Source: Microbacteriaceae bacterium
GTDB taxonomy: Bacteria > Actinomycetota > Actinomycetes > Actinomycetales > Microbacteriaceae
Reading direction: 5' to 3'
DNA length: 38,153 nt
Assembly (NCBI GenBank): GCA_947448845.1
Contig: CANFOX010000002.1
Location: 1 to 38,153 of the forward strand
The position numbers were made by a program, and so were the translations under genes. Numbering within the stretch: the first letter of the stretch is position 1; each line of letters starts with the position of its first letter. Below are positions 24,197-32,418 of this stretch, in pieces. The notes under the pieces were generated by a model that did no database searches, was not told where the DNA came from, and saw only the letters and a list, made by a program, of their open reading frames with translations.

Positions 24197-24805
24197 CTAA
24201 AACTCTTTCAGCATTATGAGTGACCGAATTTGAGTAGTTGCCCGCGAATCTTCGCACTCAACAAACTGAGTCACTTCGCCTACCAGCGTTGCCATTAGTG
24301 CCGAATTTTTCATTTTGACGAAACCACACCGCTCATAAAGGTCGATGGCCCTTTGGTTCACATCAAGAACTTGAAGAGAAAGTGACGCTAGACCCAACTG
24401 CTCTCTCGCCCACGAGCTCAAACGCGCAATGCACAGCTGCATCAATGCCCTAGTTTGCACGCTCGAACCGCGCATCACATTGTCTAACTCGGCGGTGCTT
24501 GAAGTTATCTTTGACAGGCCGAGGTGGCCGACCATCCGGTTGCTTTCAAAAATCAGAAATAGGATGCGGTTGGACTGACCAATTGAAGCATTCGTTAGAT
24601 AGTTGAGAGTTTTAGCGGCGGTGGAATCGAACTTTGCGCAGAACATGGCCATGTTCTCTTGGCGCCAGGAAGCCATCTGTTCGATTAACTCGGACTGGAG
24701 GTAGACCCATTCCCCGACCGGAACCAGCATCACCGATTCGGAAACCTGAAGTGCAAACCCGCTAGCGGCTTCAAAACTTGGTTGCTTTAGGTCGTTCACC
24801 TGCAC
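24197..24805 (-). CDS. GNAT-family N-acetyltransferase
   Basis: A 202-residue acetyltransferase. The fold is shown by RILFLIFESNRMVGHLGLSKI (beta 4), a central ELDNVMRG stretch, and the acetyl-CoA end LSLQVLDVNQRAIDLYERCGFVKM. The VMRG-type motif occurs in acetyltransferases acting on amino-sugar nucleotides, so this protein could acetylate the product of the WecE-like aminotransferase encoded on the other side of the divergent promoter. That link is an inference; it shows no clear resemblance to E. coli WecD. The GTG at 24803-24805 is chosen because TAGCTT lies exactly 6 nt before it, giving a leaderless message. Confidence 0.82.
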   Translation of the reverse strand: MQVNDLKQPSFEAASGFALQVSESVMLVPVGEWVYLQSELIEQMASWRQENMAMFCAKFDSTAAKTLNYLTNASIGQSNRILFLIFESNRMVGHLGLSKITSSTAELDNVMRGSSVQTRALMQLCIARLSSWAREQLGLASLSLQVLDVNQRAIDLYERCGFVKMKNSALMATLVGEVTQFVECEDSRATTQIRSLIMLKEF

Positions 24806-24811
24806 GGTTTG

Positions 24812-24832
24812 AAGCTACCTTTCTGCGAATAT
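24812..24832. promoter_or_regulatory. Divergent -10 elements between GNAT gene and glycosyltransferase
   Basis: TAGCTT on the minus strand (24812-24817) is 6 nt before the GNAT GTG. On the plus strand GAATAT (24827-24832) is 6 nt before the glycosyltransferase ATG, and TACCTT (24816-24821) is a second candidate that would give a short leader. The whole intergenic gap is 33 bp. Confidence 0.45.
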
Positions 24833-24838
24833 TGAGCC

Positions 24839-25771
24839 ATGAGCCCTAAAGTCAGCGTAGTTGTTCCGGTTTACAAATCGGCAGACACAATCGCAGAACT
24901 TTGCGAGCGAATTTCGAAATCTTTAGACAGCAAAAAAGTTTCGTACGAAATCGTTTTGGTAAACGACGGTTCCCCAGATGAGAGTTGGGCGTTGATTCAA
25001 TCTCTCGCCAAAGCTAATAGTGCGATTGTTGGAATCAGTCTTTCAAAAAACTTCGGTCAGCACCGAGCCATTCTTGCAGGCCTAACAGCCAGCAAGGGCG
25101 AATGGGTGGTTGTGATGGATGCCGACTTACAAGATTCACCAGAAGCCGTTGCCGAACTTTACAAAACCGCCACCAAGCGAGGCGATGCAGCCGTAATTGC
25201 CAATCGGGTCGGTCGAAATGACGGCAAGGCAAATAGCACCACGTCAAAATACTTTTACAAACTTCTGGCCAAGCTTTCTGACATCAAGCTCGACGGTGAG
25301 CAGGGTAACTTCGGAATTTACTCTGGCGCACTCATCGACTCGGTAATAGCCATGGGTGACTTGGATTTCTTCTTTCCATCGGCGGTCAAGTGGTCGGGGT
25401 TCAGGCACTCAACCCTTGACGTTGAGAGATCAACCCGTGATCAAGGAGAAAGTTCTTACAACTTCAAGCGACGCATGGCCCTAGCCCTTCGAGTGCTCGT
25501 AGTGAACTCAAATCAACTGCTTCGATTTTCAATTTTTCTAGGTCTGCTGGTTTCTGGTTTGGCAGCTGTCACCGCTATCTATTTGATTATTGCCAACCTG
25601 GTTGGCGCCATTCAAGTCGCTGGCTGGACAAGCGTTATGGTTGCCATCTTTTTCATGGGCGGAACGTTGTTGGTTAGCAACGGAGTGCTCGGTCTTTACC
25701 TAGGCAAAGTGTTTGATGCTTCGAAAAACCGACCCCGGTTCATTGTTGCCGATTCTGTTAACCTCAAGTAA
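24839..25771 (+). CDS. GtrB/ArnC-like polyprenyl-phosphate glycosyltransferase (GT2)
   Basis: A 310-residue GT2 enzyme with a cytoplasmic GT-A domain (about 1-220) and two C-terminal membrane helices (about 224-250 and 257-285). SVVVPVYKSADTIAEL, VLVNDGSPDESW, SLSKNFGQHRAILAGL and the metal-binding VVMDADLQDSPEAV are the standard marks of the DPM1/ArnC/GtrB group. These enzymes load a sugar from a nucleotide donor onto undecaprenyl or decaprenyl phosphate. A GtrA-like flippase gene follows after 3 nt and WecE after that, so this is a sugar-lipid unit. The donor sugar is not certain. Confidence 0.92.
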   Translation: MSPKVSVVVPVYKSADTIAELCERISKSLDSKKVSYEIVLVNDGSPDESWALIQSLAKANSAIVGISLSKNFGQHRAILAGLTASKGEWVVVMDADLQDSPEAVAELYKTATKRGDAAVIANRVGRNDGKANSTTSKYFYKLLAKLSDIKLDGEQGNFGIYSGALIDSVIAMGDLDFFFPSAVKWSGFRHSTLDVERSTRDQGESSYNFKRRMALALRVLVVNSNQLLRFSIFLGLLVSGLAAVTAIYLIIANLVGAIQVAGWTSVMVAIFFMGGTLLVSNGVLGLYLGKVFDASKNRPRFIVADSVNLK

Positions 25772-25774
25772 TCA

Positions 25775-26164
25775 ATGAACAAAACTCACCTAACCAGATT
25801 CATCATTGTTGGCCTGAGCACAAATGCATTGCTTTTGCTTGCATTCTGGGCAGCTGTCAGTTCTGGTTTTCCGGCCCCAATTGCGGTAACTGCAACTTAC
25901 GCGATTGGCCTGGTGGCGTCTCTGTTGCTAAACGGCCGCTGGACATTCGGCACCCTAAAACGCAAGACGGCTGTGGGCTCAACTGTTCGGTTTACTGTTT
26001 TGTATGCGGCAGGCTACTTGTACAGCATTTTCACTTTTGGGTTACTCAGTTTCACCAATATGCCCCACGTTATTGATCAATTTTTTGTAATGGCTAGCTG
26101 TGCCGGCTTGTTATTCTTGGGGCAAAAGTACTGGGTTTTCAAAAACCGGAATGTGAAGCAATGA
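25775..26164 (+). CDS. GtrA-like flippase protein
   Basis: A 129-residue protein with four predicted membrane helices (about 9-29, 35-55, 70-92, 100-121). LTRFIIVGLSTNALLLLAFWAAV, the basic loop LLNGRWTFG and the tail AGLLFLGQKYWVFKN are characteristic of the GtrA/DPMS family, which is thought to flip polyprenyl-phosphate sugars to the outer face of the membrane. The start is 3 nt after the glycosyltransferase stop, and the gene overlaps wecE by ATGA. It should work with the GtrB-like enzyme upstream. Confidence 0.9.
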   Translation: MNKTHLTRFIIVGLSTNALLLLAFWAAVSSGFPAPIAVTATYAIGLVASLLLNGRWTFGTLKRKTAVGSTVRFTVLYAAGYLYSIFTFGLLSFTNMPHVIDQFFVMASCAGLLFLGQKYWVFKNRNVKQ

Positions 26165-27309
26165 TAGTTTTCACCCGCCCATTTCTCACCGGAGAAGAGC
26201 TTTCTAACATTTCTCAAGCAATGTCAAGCGGTTTGCTTGCCGGGGATGGACCATTCACAAAACTTTGCTCGTCGTGGCTCGAAGAAAAGCTTGGAGTAAA
26301 TCGGGCCCTACTTACCCACTCGTGCACTGCTGCGCTCGAAATGGCCGCCATGCTTTTGGACTTTCAACCCGGCGACGAGGTGATTCTGCCCTCTTACACC
26401 TTTGTATCTTCCGCCAATGCATTCGTGTTGCGAGGAGCCACCCCGGTTTTCGTTGATGTTCGGGCAGACAACCTGAACATAGATGAAACTTTGATCGAAT
26501 CGGCTATTACGCCCAGAACTAAAGCCATTTTGGTGGTTCACTATGCGGGGGTTGCCTGTGAAATGGATGAAATCATGGCAATCGCTAGCCGTCACGGTCT
26601 TCGAGTCATAGAAGACGCCGCTCAAGCAATAACAGCAACCTACAAGGGAAAACCGCTCGGAACTATTGGCGACCTTGGCGCGTTGAGTTTTCACGCCACT
26701 AAGAATGTGATCAGCGGTGAGGGTGGTGCTCTTCTGGTAAACCGGGCCGAGTTCGTTGAGCGAGCCGAGATTCTCAGAGAAAAAGGCACCGACCGGTCAA
26801 GATTTCTGAGCGGGCAAATCGATAAATACACCTGGCAAGACGTTGGCTCATCTTTTTTGCCAAGTGAGCTAATTGCCGCATTTCTGCTTCCACAACTGCA
26901 GGCGAGTGAGCAGATAAATGAAGCTCGCCTCTCGATTTGGCAACGGTATCTCGAAGCCTTAGGGCCTTTAGCCGAAGCTGGCCATTTTGAGTTAACTACT
27001 CATGCGGCTGAGACCAAGCACAACGCCCACATGTTCTATCTAGTTGCCGTGACTGCAACGGAACGAGAATCGCTTGCAAAGCACCTCAAGTCTCAGGGAA
27101 TCATTGCCGTTCCCCACTACGTTCCCCTGCATTCGAGTCCGGCAGGAACTAAACATGGCCGAGCCGCAACACCAATGCCCGTGACCGACTCTTACTCAGA
27201 GCGACTGCTTCGATTGCCCCTCTACCCAGATTTAGGGGAAGACCAACAAAAAGTTATCGCTGCTGTAACCGAGTTCTACGATAAGAAAATCAAGCGCGAA
27301 GCAAACTGA
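26161..27309 (+). CDS. wecE: dTDP-4-amino-4,6-dideoxygalactose transaminase
   Basis: A 382-residue PLP aminotransferase of the DegT/DnrJ/EryC1 group. The PLP lysine is Lys181 ([14 protein letters not shown]). Segments such as [73 protein letters not shown] and [31 protein letters not shown] follow E. coli WecE (RffA) closely. WecE transaminates dTDP-4-keto-6-deoxyglucose, made by RmlA and RmlB, whose genes lie just downstream. The 3' end overlaps the convergent rmlA gene by 20 bp. Function as a Fuc4N-forming transaminase is likely; a related 4-amino sugar is possible. Confidence 0.93.
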   Translation: MIVFTRPFLTGEELSNISQAMSSGLLAGDGPFTKLCSSWLEEKLGVNRALLTHSCTAALEMAAMLLDFQPGDEVILPSYTFVSSANAFVLRGATPVFVDVRADNLNIDETLIESAITPRTKAILVVHYAGVACEMDEIMAIASRHGLRVIEDAAQAITATYKGKPLGTIGDLGALSFHATKNVISGEGGALLVNRAEFVERAEILREKGTDRSRFLSGQIDKYTWQDVGSSFLPSELIAAFLLPQLQASEQINEARLSIWQRYLEALGPLAEAGHFELTTHAAETKHNAHMFYLVAVTATERESLAKHLKSQGIIAVPHYVPLHSSPAGTKHGRAATPMPVTDSYSERLLRLPLYPDLGEDQQKVIAAVTEFYDKKIKREAN

Positions 27310-28153
27310 GTAAATAACTTCCGTAGCCTGATTTCGGGTAAAGATTAGCGTTGGCAATCAACTGGGCGTCGTCAATGAACCTTTTGCGCCAGGCCACTTC
27401 TTCGGGAACGCCAATTCTTGTGCCTTGACGGTTTTCAAGAACTTTTACAAATGTGGCCGCCTCGTGAAGGGAATCGACACTTCCGGTGTCAAGCCAAGCC
27501 GTTCCCCTGTCGAGTTTTTCCACATAAAGTTCCCCGTTTTGCAGGTACCTCAGATTCAAATCAGTAATCTCAAGTTCTCCGCGCGCAGATGGCCTCAATT
27601 CCTTGGCATAGTCTGCAACTTTTGAATCGTAAAAATAAAGCCCGGGAACCACAAAATTTGACTTAGGTTTTACCGGTTTTTCTTCAATGGAAAGCACTCG
27701 ATTCTGATCGTCGAACTCGACAACTCCGTAATCGGAAGGGTTGGAAACCTGGTAGGCAAACACCGTCGCGCCATTTAGTTTCTGCATGCGTTCTAGGGTC
27801 AAACCCAACCCAGCACCATAAAAAATGTTGTCGCCAAGAATGAGGGCGCAGTTGTCGCCAGAAATAAAACTTTCACCAATAAGGAATGCCTGAGCCAATC
27901 CTTCAGGGTTTGGTTGTTGGGCATATTGAATGGAGATGCCCCAACGACTGCCGTCACCGAGTAAACGCTCAAACTGGTTGGCTTCATGCGGTGTAGTGAT
28001 TACCAGAATCTCTCTGATGCCAGCGAGCATCAAAGTCGAGATGGGATAATAAATCATCGGTTTGTCATACACCGGCAGCAACTGCTTCGACGTAGCAATG
28101 GTCATTGGGTGAAGGCGAGTTCCGCTACCGCCAGCAAGAATTATTGCTTTCAT
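27290..28153 (-). CDS. rmlA: Glucose-1-phosphate thymidylyltransferase
   Basis: A 287-residue nucleotidyltransferase forming dTDP-glucose from dTTP and glucose 1-phosphate. The start [55 protein letters not shown] is the RmlA signature, with [18 protein letters not shown] and [16 protein letters not shown] further on. Length is normal for RmlA. It is convergent with wecE (20-bp overlap) and divergent from rmlB across 32 bp. The ATG is leaderless-like: TAAACT lies exactly 6 nt upstream. No rmlC or rmlD is visible, so dTDP-glucose here probably feeds the amino sugar. Confidence 0.95.
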   Translation of the reverse strand: MKAIILAGGSGTRLHPMTIATSKQLLPVYDKPMIYYPISTLMLAGIREILVITTPHEANQFERLLGDGSRWGISIQYAQQPNPEGLAQAFLIGESFISGDNCALILGDNIFYGAGLGLTLERMQKLNGATVFAYQVSNPSDYGVVEFDDQNRVLSIEEKPVKPKSNFVVPGLYFYDSKVADYAKELRPSARGELEITDLNLRYLQNGELYVEKLDRGTAWLDTGSVDSLHEAATFVKVLENRQGTRIGVPEEVAWRKRFIDDAQLIANANLYPKSGYGSYLLSLLRA

Positions 28154-28159
28154 AAGTTC

Positions 28160-28165
28160 AGTTTA
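28160..28165 (-). promoter_or_regulatory. -10 element TAAACT of a probable leaderless rmlA promoter
   Basis: TAAACT on the minus strand is followed by 6 nt (GAACTT) and the rmlA ATG. It lies in the 32-bp gap shared with the divergent rmlB gene, so any rmlB promoter must overlap it or lie inside rmlA. Confidence 0.55.
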
Positions 28166-28185
28166 GAGAAGTTGATAGAGGGCAC

Positions 28186-29175
28186 TTGAGAGTACTTGTA
28201 ACCGGCGGCTTGGGTTTCATTGGCTCAAACTTTGTGCGTCTCACCCTAAACACCAGACCGGATTGCCAAATTACTGTGTTGGACGCCGAAACTTACGCTG
28301 GTCGCCGAAGCAACCTGGCTGACTTGGATGGCAAATACGATCTCGTGATTGGTGACATTCGCGATCAGAGCCTGGTTGATTCACTTGTTGCCAACGCAGA
28401 CCTGGTGGTGCACTTTGCCGCCGAAAGCCATAACGACAATTCCCTAGTTTCACCAGAAAACTTCGTAACCACCAACATAAACGGCACCTTCAATTTGATT
28501 CAAGCTGCCGTCAAGCACGATGTTCGGTTTCACCACATTTCAACCGACGAAGTTTTTGGCGACTTGGCCTTGAATGACCCGGCAAAGTTCACCGAGCTAA
28601 CCGCCTATCGCCCTTCGAGCCCCTATTCTGCAAGCAAAGCCGCCAGCGACCATTTAGTGCGGGCCTGGGTTCGCTCGTTTAAACTTCGCGCCACCATCAC
28701 CAATTGCTCGAACAACTTTGGCCCTTACCAACATGAAGAAAAGTTGATTCCCCGCACGATTTTGCTGGCGGCAGCCGGCGTGAAACCCAAGGTTTACGGT
28801 GTTGGGCAAAACGTTCGAGACTGGATACACGTTGATGACCACAACCGAGGCGTTTGGGCAGCTATTGACCGAGGTCAAATTGGTGAAACCTACCTGCTTG
28901 GCGCCAATAATGAGCGCAACAACCTCGAGGTTGTCAGAGCCATCTTAAAAACCCTGAACCTTCGTGAAGATTTCTTTGAATTGGTTACAGATCGACCAGG
29001 CCACGACCTTCGATATGCAATCGATGCCACAAGGGCTCGCCTCGAGCTGAACTGGGCACCGAAAGAAAATAATTTCGAAAATCAGTTAGCTGGGGTTGTT
29101 GATTTTTATTTGACTAAAGCCGGTCAACTCGATGTCAACGAATCTGCGGGCTCATCAAGCCACCTCAACTTATGA
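28186..29175 (+). CDS. rmlB: dTDP-glucose 4,6-dehydratase
   Basis: A 329-residue extended SDR enzyme converting dTDP-glucose to dTDP-4-keto-6-deoxyglucose with bound NAD. The dinucleotide motif GGLGFIGSN is at 7-15. The catalytic residues Thr120-Asp121-Glu122 (HISTDEVFGD) and Tyr147-x3-Lys151 (YSASK) are present, as is NNFGPYQHEEKLIPR. The start TTG at 28186 follows AGAGGG at 28177-28182; the 3-5 nt spacing is short, so expression may be modest. The stop overlaps the start of the large membrane protein (ATGA). It supplies the substrate of WecE. Confidence 0.94.
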   Translation: MRVLVTGGLGFIGSNFVRLTLNTRPDCQITVLDAETYAGRRSNLADLDGKYDLVIGDIRDQSLVDSLVANADLVVHFAAESHNDNSLVSPENFVTTNINGTFNLIQAAVKHDVRFHHISTDEVFGDLALNDPAKFTELTAYRPSSPYSASKAASDHLVRAWVRSFKLRATITNCSNNFGPYQHEEKLIPRTILLAAAGVKPKVYGVGQNVRDWIHVDDHNRGVWAAIDRGQIGETYLLGANNERNNLEVVRAILKTLNLREDFFELVTDRPGHDLRYAIDATRARLELNWAPKENNFENQLAGVVDFYLTKAGQLDVNESAGSSSHLNL

Positions 29176-30923
29176 CCGAAAAAACAGGGCACCAAATTGC
29201 CTGGATCTCGGGTGCGGTTGCATTCATTTTTCTAATGACCCAATCGGCGCTGCAAGTTGGTAAAGAGTTTGGCGTAGCGCAGATTTTCGGTAGTTGTTTG
29301 GCTTACCTTGGCATATTCGCGGTTCTGGCGGTCATTAGCGGTGTGAGAATTCGGTTTTCTAGACCAAAGCAAATTTCGGCTTTATTGCAGCTGGTTACTG
29401 GGCTGTCGATGGCTTATCTAGTGGTTTATCGACTTTCCTTTGAGCATCCGTTTTTGCGCTACTACCAACCAAATGCCCTGAAGAACCTCGATGTCGGAAT
29501 TGCCTTTCACCAAGACACCGCATTTCACAGTGCTTTGATTCAAAGTATTTTGAATTTCGGCTACCCAAGCACTGGCCAACATGGCGCACCTATTACTTTT
29601 TACTATGTGCTCAGCCACTACCTAGACGCATTTGTTTGTTGGGTTACCGGTTTAGCTCCTTATCAAAGCGCAGCGCTATTTTTTGAATTCAAGAAAATGC
29701 TATTGGTGTTGGCGGTTGCAGTTTTTGTGGCTCTTGCAACTAAGAACAAAACTGGTGTTTTTCGCCTGGTAGCTTTCGCAATCGTTTTGCCAGTTGTTAT
29801 TGGCTCTTGGTCGGCAATTGGTTCTGAAGGACTCTGGTCGGCCTCGATTTTGCTACTGCTGAGCGCACCGAAACTTGTGAAAACCGTTCTGCTGCAAAAA
29901 CTTACAAGCAGGCACTTAGCCTTCCTAAGTTCAATGGTTGCCCTGGTTTCGCTAGCAAAACTATCGTCGGGAATTATGCTCGCCGCCGTTTTGGCCGCTT
30001 TTCTCATTCAACGGCACTTCAAAAATTTGAGAATCTGGATTACCGCGGCCGCTTTAGTTGTCTTTTTTGGCACGGCAGCGTTCCTGTTTGCCGCTTCGAA
30101 TCCGACCACTGTGGTTCGAGGTTTCAGCGCCATAGATTCAATCAACTTCTTGTTTTTTGTAACCAAAGAGCAATCTGTTGAATACTTGGCTGCCATTTAC
30201 CTGCTTGTTGCAGTTATCGGCTTATTCGCACTGCTGACTCGATCACGCCCGATCTTGCAACTTCTAACTGCCGGTTTTACCGGGGTTTTGATTCTTGGCG
30301 CACTGGCTTCGCACTTCAACAAAAGCGATCAGTATTACTTCAGTCTTGGGCTTCTCCACGCGCTTCTGGTTATAGCTTTGCCGCTACTTCTCGAGCCTTT
30401 GAAGCCTAGGTTCAAACCGCAGGCGCTTGGCAGTTGGGCTTTGGTTTCGGCGCTCGTGGCCAGCAGTGTTTTCATGCCACTGGCCGCAACTCACATCTTT
30501 GGGCAAACCAAGGAACAGATTGAATCGAACACTCTTCGCAAATTCAACGTGCGGGCAACATCCTTGGCTGTCTTTGAAGAAGCCCTTACCGAATACATGG
30601 CAAAAAACCAGTTGAACAAAAAAGATTCACTTCTGTTTGTTCCGAAATGGATGTTCAAAAACCGCAAAATGCAGTTCAAAGGGCAAACCTGGGCACACGG
30701 ATTACTGCTTTATGCGGTAACCGGCGTGCCGCTTTGGCATGGGTCGCCCGAATTGCATGCTGGTTACGGATTTGGCGCCTACAAAGCATCTGACCTTTGG
30801 GTGAACAACGACCAAGTTGGCATAGCGACCCAATGTTCATTGGGTAAAAATGTGATTCGAGTTTTAAGTTTCAATCACGCCGCACTCAAACTTGAATGTT
30901 CCCCAAAGCACCAAGTTAGGTAA
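29172..30923 (+). CDS. Large polytopic membrane protein, probable GT-C-type glycosyltransferase
   Basis: A 583-residue protein with about 11-13 predicted membrane helices and a C-terminal soluble region of about 130 residues. It carries no motif that I can assign with certainty. The first large loop, LRYYQPNALKNLDVGIAFHQDTAFHSALIQSILNFGYPSTGQHGAPITFYYVLSHYLDAF, contains acidic and histidine residues placed as in GT-C enzymes that take sugars from polyprenyl phosphate on the outer face. The gene overlaps rmlB by ATGA and is the last of the sugar cluster. That context suggests it is the GtrC-like partner of the GtrA/GtrB proteins. The acceptor (wall polymer or protein) is unknown. Confidence 0.75.
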   Translation: MTEKTGHQIAWISGAVAFIFLMTQSALQVGKEFGVAQIFGSCLAYLGIFAVLAVISGVRIRFSRPKQISALLQLVTGLSMAYLVVYRLSFEHPFLRYYQPNALKNLDVGIAFHQDTAFHSALIQSILNFGYPSTGQHGAPITFYYVLSHYLDAFVCWVTGLAPYQSAALFFEFKKMLLVLAVAVFVALATKNKTGVFRLVAFAIVLPVVIGSWSAIGSEGLWSASILLLLSAPKLVKTVLLQKLTSRHLAFLSSMVALVSLAKLSSGIMLAAVLAAFLIQRHFKNLRIWITAAALVVFFGTAAFLFAASNPTTVVRGFSAIDSINFLFFVTKEQSVEYLAAIYLLVAVIGLFALLTRSRPILQLLTAGFTGVLILGALASHFNKSDQYYFSLGLLHALLVIALPLLLEPLKPRFKPQALGSWALVSALVASSVFMPLAATHIFGQTKEQIESNTLRKFNVRATSLAVFEEALTEYMAKNQLNKKDSLLFVPKWMFKNRKMQFKGQTWAHGLLLYAVTGVPLWHGSPELHAGYGFGAYKASDLWVNNDQVGIATQCSLGKNVIRVLSFNHAALKLECSPKHQVR

Positions 30924-30935
30924 GGCATCGATTGG

Positions 30936-30964
30936 TTGCCCTTCCTCGAATACAGGTCTACCTT
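30936..30964 (+). promoter_or_regulatory. Promoter of the SDR gene (TTGCCC - 17 bp - TACCTT)
   Basis: TTGCCC at 30936-30941 and TACCTT at 30959-30964 are separated by exactly 17 bp. This is the best -35/-10 pair seen in the window. The predicted start is near 30971, immediately before a palindrome. Confidence 0.55.
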
Positions 30965-30972
30965 GAGATTAA

Positions 30973-30989
30973 CGAATCAGTTTGATTCG
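30973..30989. promoter_or_regulatory. Palindromic operator-like site CGAATCA-gtt-TGATTCG
   Basis: Two perfect 7-bp arms (30973-30979 and 30983-30989) flank a 3-bp centre. The site begins about 2 bp after the predicted transcription start, where a bound repressor would block initiation. It could also form a hairpin at the 5' end of the message, but the 3-nt loop makes a protein-binding site more likely. No regulator gene is visible nearby. Confidence 0.5.
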
Positions 30990-31003
30990 ACCAAGGGGTA
31001 AAA

Positions 31004-31807
31004 ATGCTAGTCAAAAACAAAGTTGTAGTAGTTACTGGTGCCGGAAGCGGAATGGGTCGGGAAATCGCCCTTGAGCTTGTTCGTCGAGGTGCAAAAGTTG
31101 GCATGGTTGACTTTCGCGCGGAATCGTTAGCCGAAACTGCAAAGCTGGTTAATGCGGCTGGCGGCGTTTGCTCAAGCCATGTTCTAGATGTTTCAGATGC
31201 AGCTGCGGTGGCTGCCCTACCCAAAGCCGTCGAAGCGAAACTAGGTGCGGTTGATGCCATCATGAACAATGCTGGAATTATTCAACCTTTTGTGAGAATC
31301 AACGATCTAGAACTTAAAGATGCCGCCCACGTGATGGCCGTAAACTTCACCGGCCCACTAATGCTCACCAAAGCATTCCTGCCGGGCTTGCTAAAGCGCC
31401 CAGAGGCACACATTTTGAACGTATCTTCCATGGGTGCCTATGCCCCGGTTCCCGGACAAAGTGTTTACGGCGCTTCAAAGGCAGCCATCAAGCTTTTCAC
31501 CGAGGGGCTGCGATCTGAGCTTTTGAACACCAAAATTGGGGTCACGGTGGTGTTTCCCGGCGCAATCGCAACCAACATTGCCGCAAACTCAGGTCTAGTT
31601 GGAATGGATGCAGATTCCGATGCAGCCGCTGCCCAAAAGACCACACCGGCTCCACTGGCTGCCAAAGCCATGGTCGATGCCATCGAGAAAAACAAGCCGC
31701 GCATTTGTATTGGATCGGATGCGAAACTGATGGATCGCCTAAGTCGCCTGAATCCGGTCTTCGCCGCCAACCTTATTTACAAGCAGATGGCTTCACTTCT
31801 CAAATAG
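31004..31807 (+). CDS. Short-chain dehydrogenase/reductase (classical SDR)
   Basis: A 267-residue NAD(P)-dependent oxidoreductase. The cofactor motif TGAGSGMGRE is at 11-20 and NNAG at 88-91. The catalytic Ser142, Tyr155 and Lys159 are in NVSSMGAYAPVPGQSVYGASKAA. The Asp/Arg pair after beta 2 (VDFRAES) suggests NADP or NAD preference cannot be settled by eye. Substrate is unknown. The ATG has a good AAGGGG ribosome site. It is a single-gene unit with its own promoter and palindrome, and its TAG stop lies directly against the CCA end of the convergent tRNA-Arg gene. Confidence 0.92.
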   Translation: MLVKNKVVVVTGAGSGMGREIALELVRRGAKVGMVDFRAESLAETAKLVNAAGGVCSSHVLDVSDAAAVAALPKAVEAKLGAVDAIMNNAGIIQPFVRINDLELKDAAHVMAVNFTGPLMLTKAFLPGLLKRPEAHILNVSSMGAYAPVPGQSVYGASKAAIKLFTEGLRSELLNTKIGVTVVFPGAIATNIAANSGLVGMDADSDAAAAQKTTPAPLAAKAMVDAIEKNKPRICIGSDAKLMDRLSRLNPVFAANLIYKQMASLLK

Positions 31808-31883
31808 TGGCGCCCTCGGTAGGAATCGAACCTACGACCAAGAGATTAGAAGGCTCTTGCTCTATCCACTGAGCTACGAGGGC
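31808..31883 (-). tRNA. tRNA-Arg (anticodon TCT)
   Basis: A 76-nt cloverleaf with encoded CCA (31808-31810). The acceptor stem is GCCCTCG/CGAGGGC, the D arm AGCTCAGTGGATAGAGC and the T loop GGTTCGATTCC. The anticodon loop CTTCTAA gives TCT. The 31-39 pair closing the anticodon stem is a C-T mismatch; the rest of the stem (AGAG/CTCT) is intact. Its 3' end abuts the SDR stop codon. Confidence 0.94.
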
Positions 31884-31900
31884 ATTGACGTGACCATAAA

Positions 31901-31906
31901 AGGCTA
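31901..31906 (-). promoter_or_regulatory. Probable -10 element for tRNA-Arg
   Basis: TAGCCT on the minus strand, about 17 bp upstream of the mature 5' end. It lies in the 47-bp gap downstream of the phnA stop. The -35 region is weak (TCAACG at 17 bp spacing). Confidence 0.4.
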
Positions 31907-31930
31907 TGAGTCAGTTTATTCTGCGTTGAG

Positions 31931-32287
31931 CTAGAGAACTTTTCTAACGACGCTAGATTTCAACATCATTTGCCCAAAACCATCGACCTTGGCCTCGATG
32001 TTGTGACCGTCAGGGCCATTCACGAGGCGAATGTTGCGAACCTTGGTGCCTACTTTGATTGACGTGGAATACCCTTTGACCTTGAGATCCTTGGTAATGG
32101 TCACAGAATCTCCGTCGGCCAAAACGTTTCCAACCGAGTCCTTTACCTCGATTGTAAATTCAGATGCATTATTGGTTTCGATTTCCGGCATCCACTCGTG
32201 TGCACATTCTGGGCAAACGAAAAGTGCACCCATTTCATAGGTGTATTCGCTTTTGCAAAGCGGGCAACTTGGTAACGATTCAGGCAT
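31931..32287 (-). CDS. PhnA/YjdM-family zinc-ribbon protein
   Basis: A 118-residue protein with an N-terminal zinc ribbon ([25 protein letters not shown], two CxxC pairs) and a C-terminal beta-barrel PhnA domain ([25 protein letters not shown]...[10 protein letters not shown]...[23 protein letters not shown]). E. coli YjdM was once linked to phosphonate use, but it is not a phosphonoacetate hydrolase and its role is unsettled. No phosphonate genes are nearby. The ATG has TAGGCT exactly 6 nt upstream and no ribosome site, so it is probably leaderless. It is divergent from the ABC binding-protein gene. Confidence 0.93.
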   Translation of the reverse strand: MPESLPSCPLCKSEYTYEMGALFVCPECAHEWMPEIETNNASEFTIEVKDSVGNVLADGDSVTITKDLKVKGYSTSIKVGTKVRNIRLVNGPDGHNIEAKVDGFGQMMLKSSVVRKVL

Positions 32288-32293
32288 TCGCCC

Positions 32294-32299
32294 AGCCTA
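32294..32299 (-). promoter_or_regulatory. -10 element TAGGCT of a probable leaderless phnA promoter
   Basis: TAGGCT on the minus strand is followed by 6 nt (GGGCGA) and the ATG of the PhnA-like gene. It is identical in sequence and spacing to the clpX and aldo/keto reductase elements. Confidence 0.6.
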
Positions 32300-32418
32300 G
32301 CAACCACAGTTTGTTCAGCACGGATGCAATTTAAGGCGTATTGTGAAGTTACTTTATGCAGTTTGTCGCATTGCGGTGTTGCTTTGCGCTGAACTTCATA
32401 TTCAAACAAGGAGAACAA

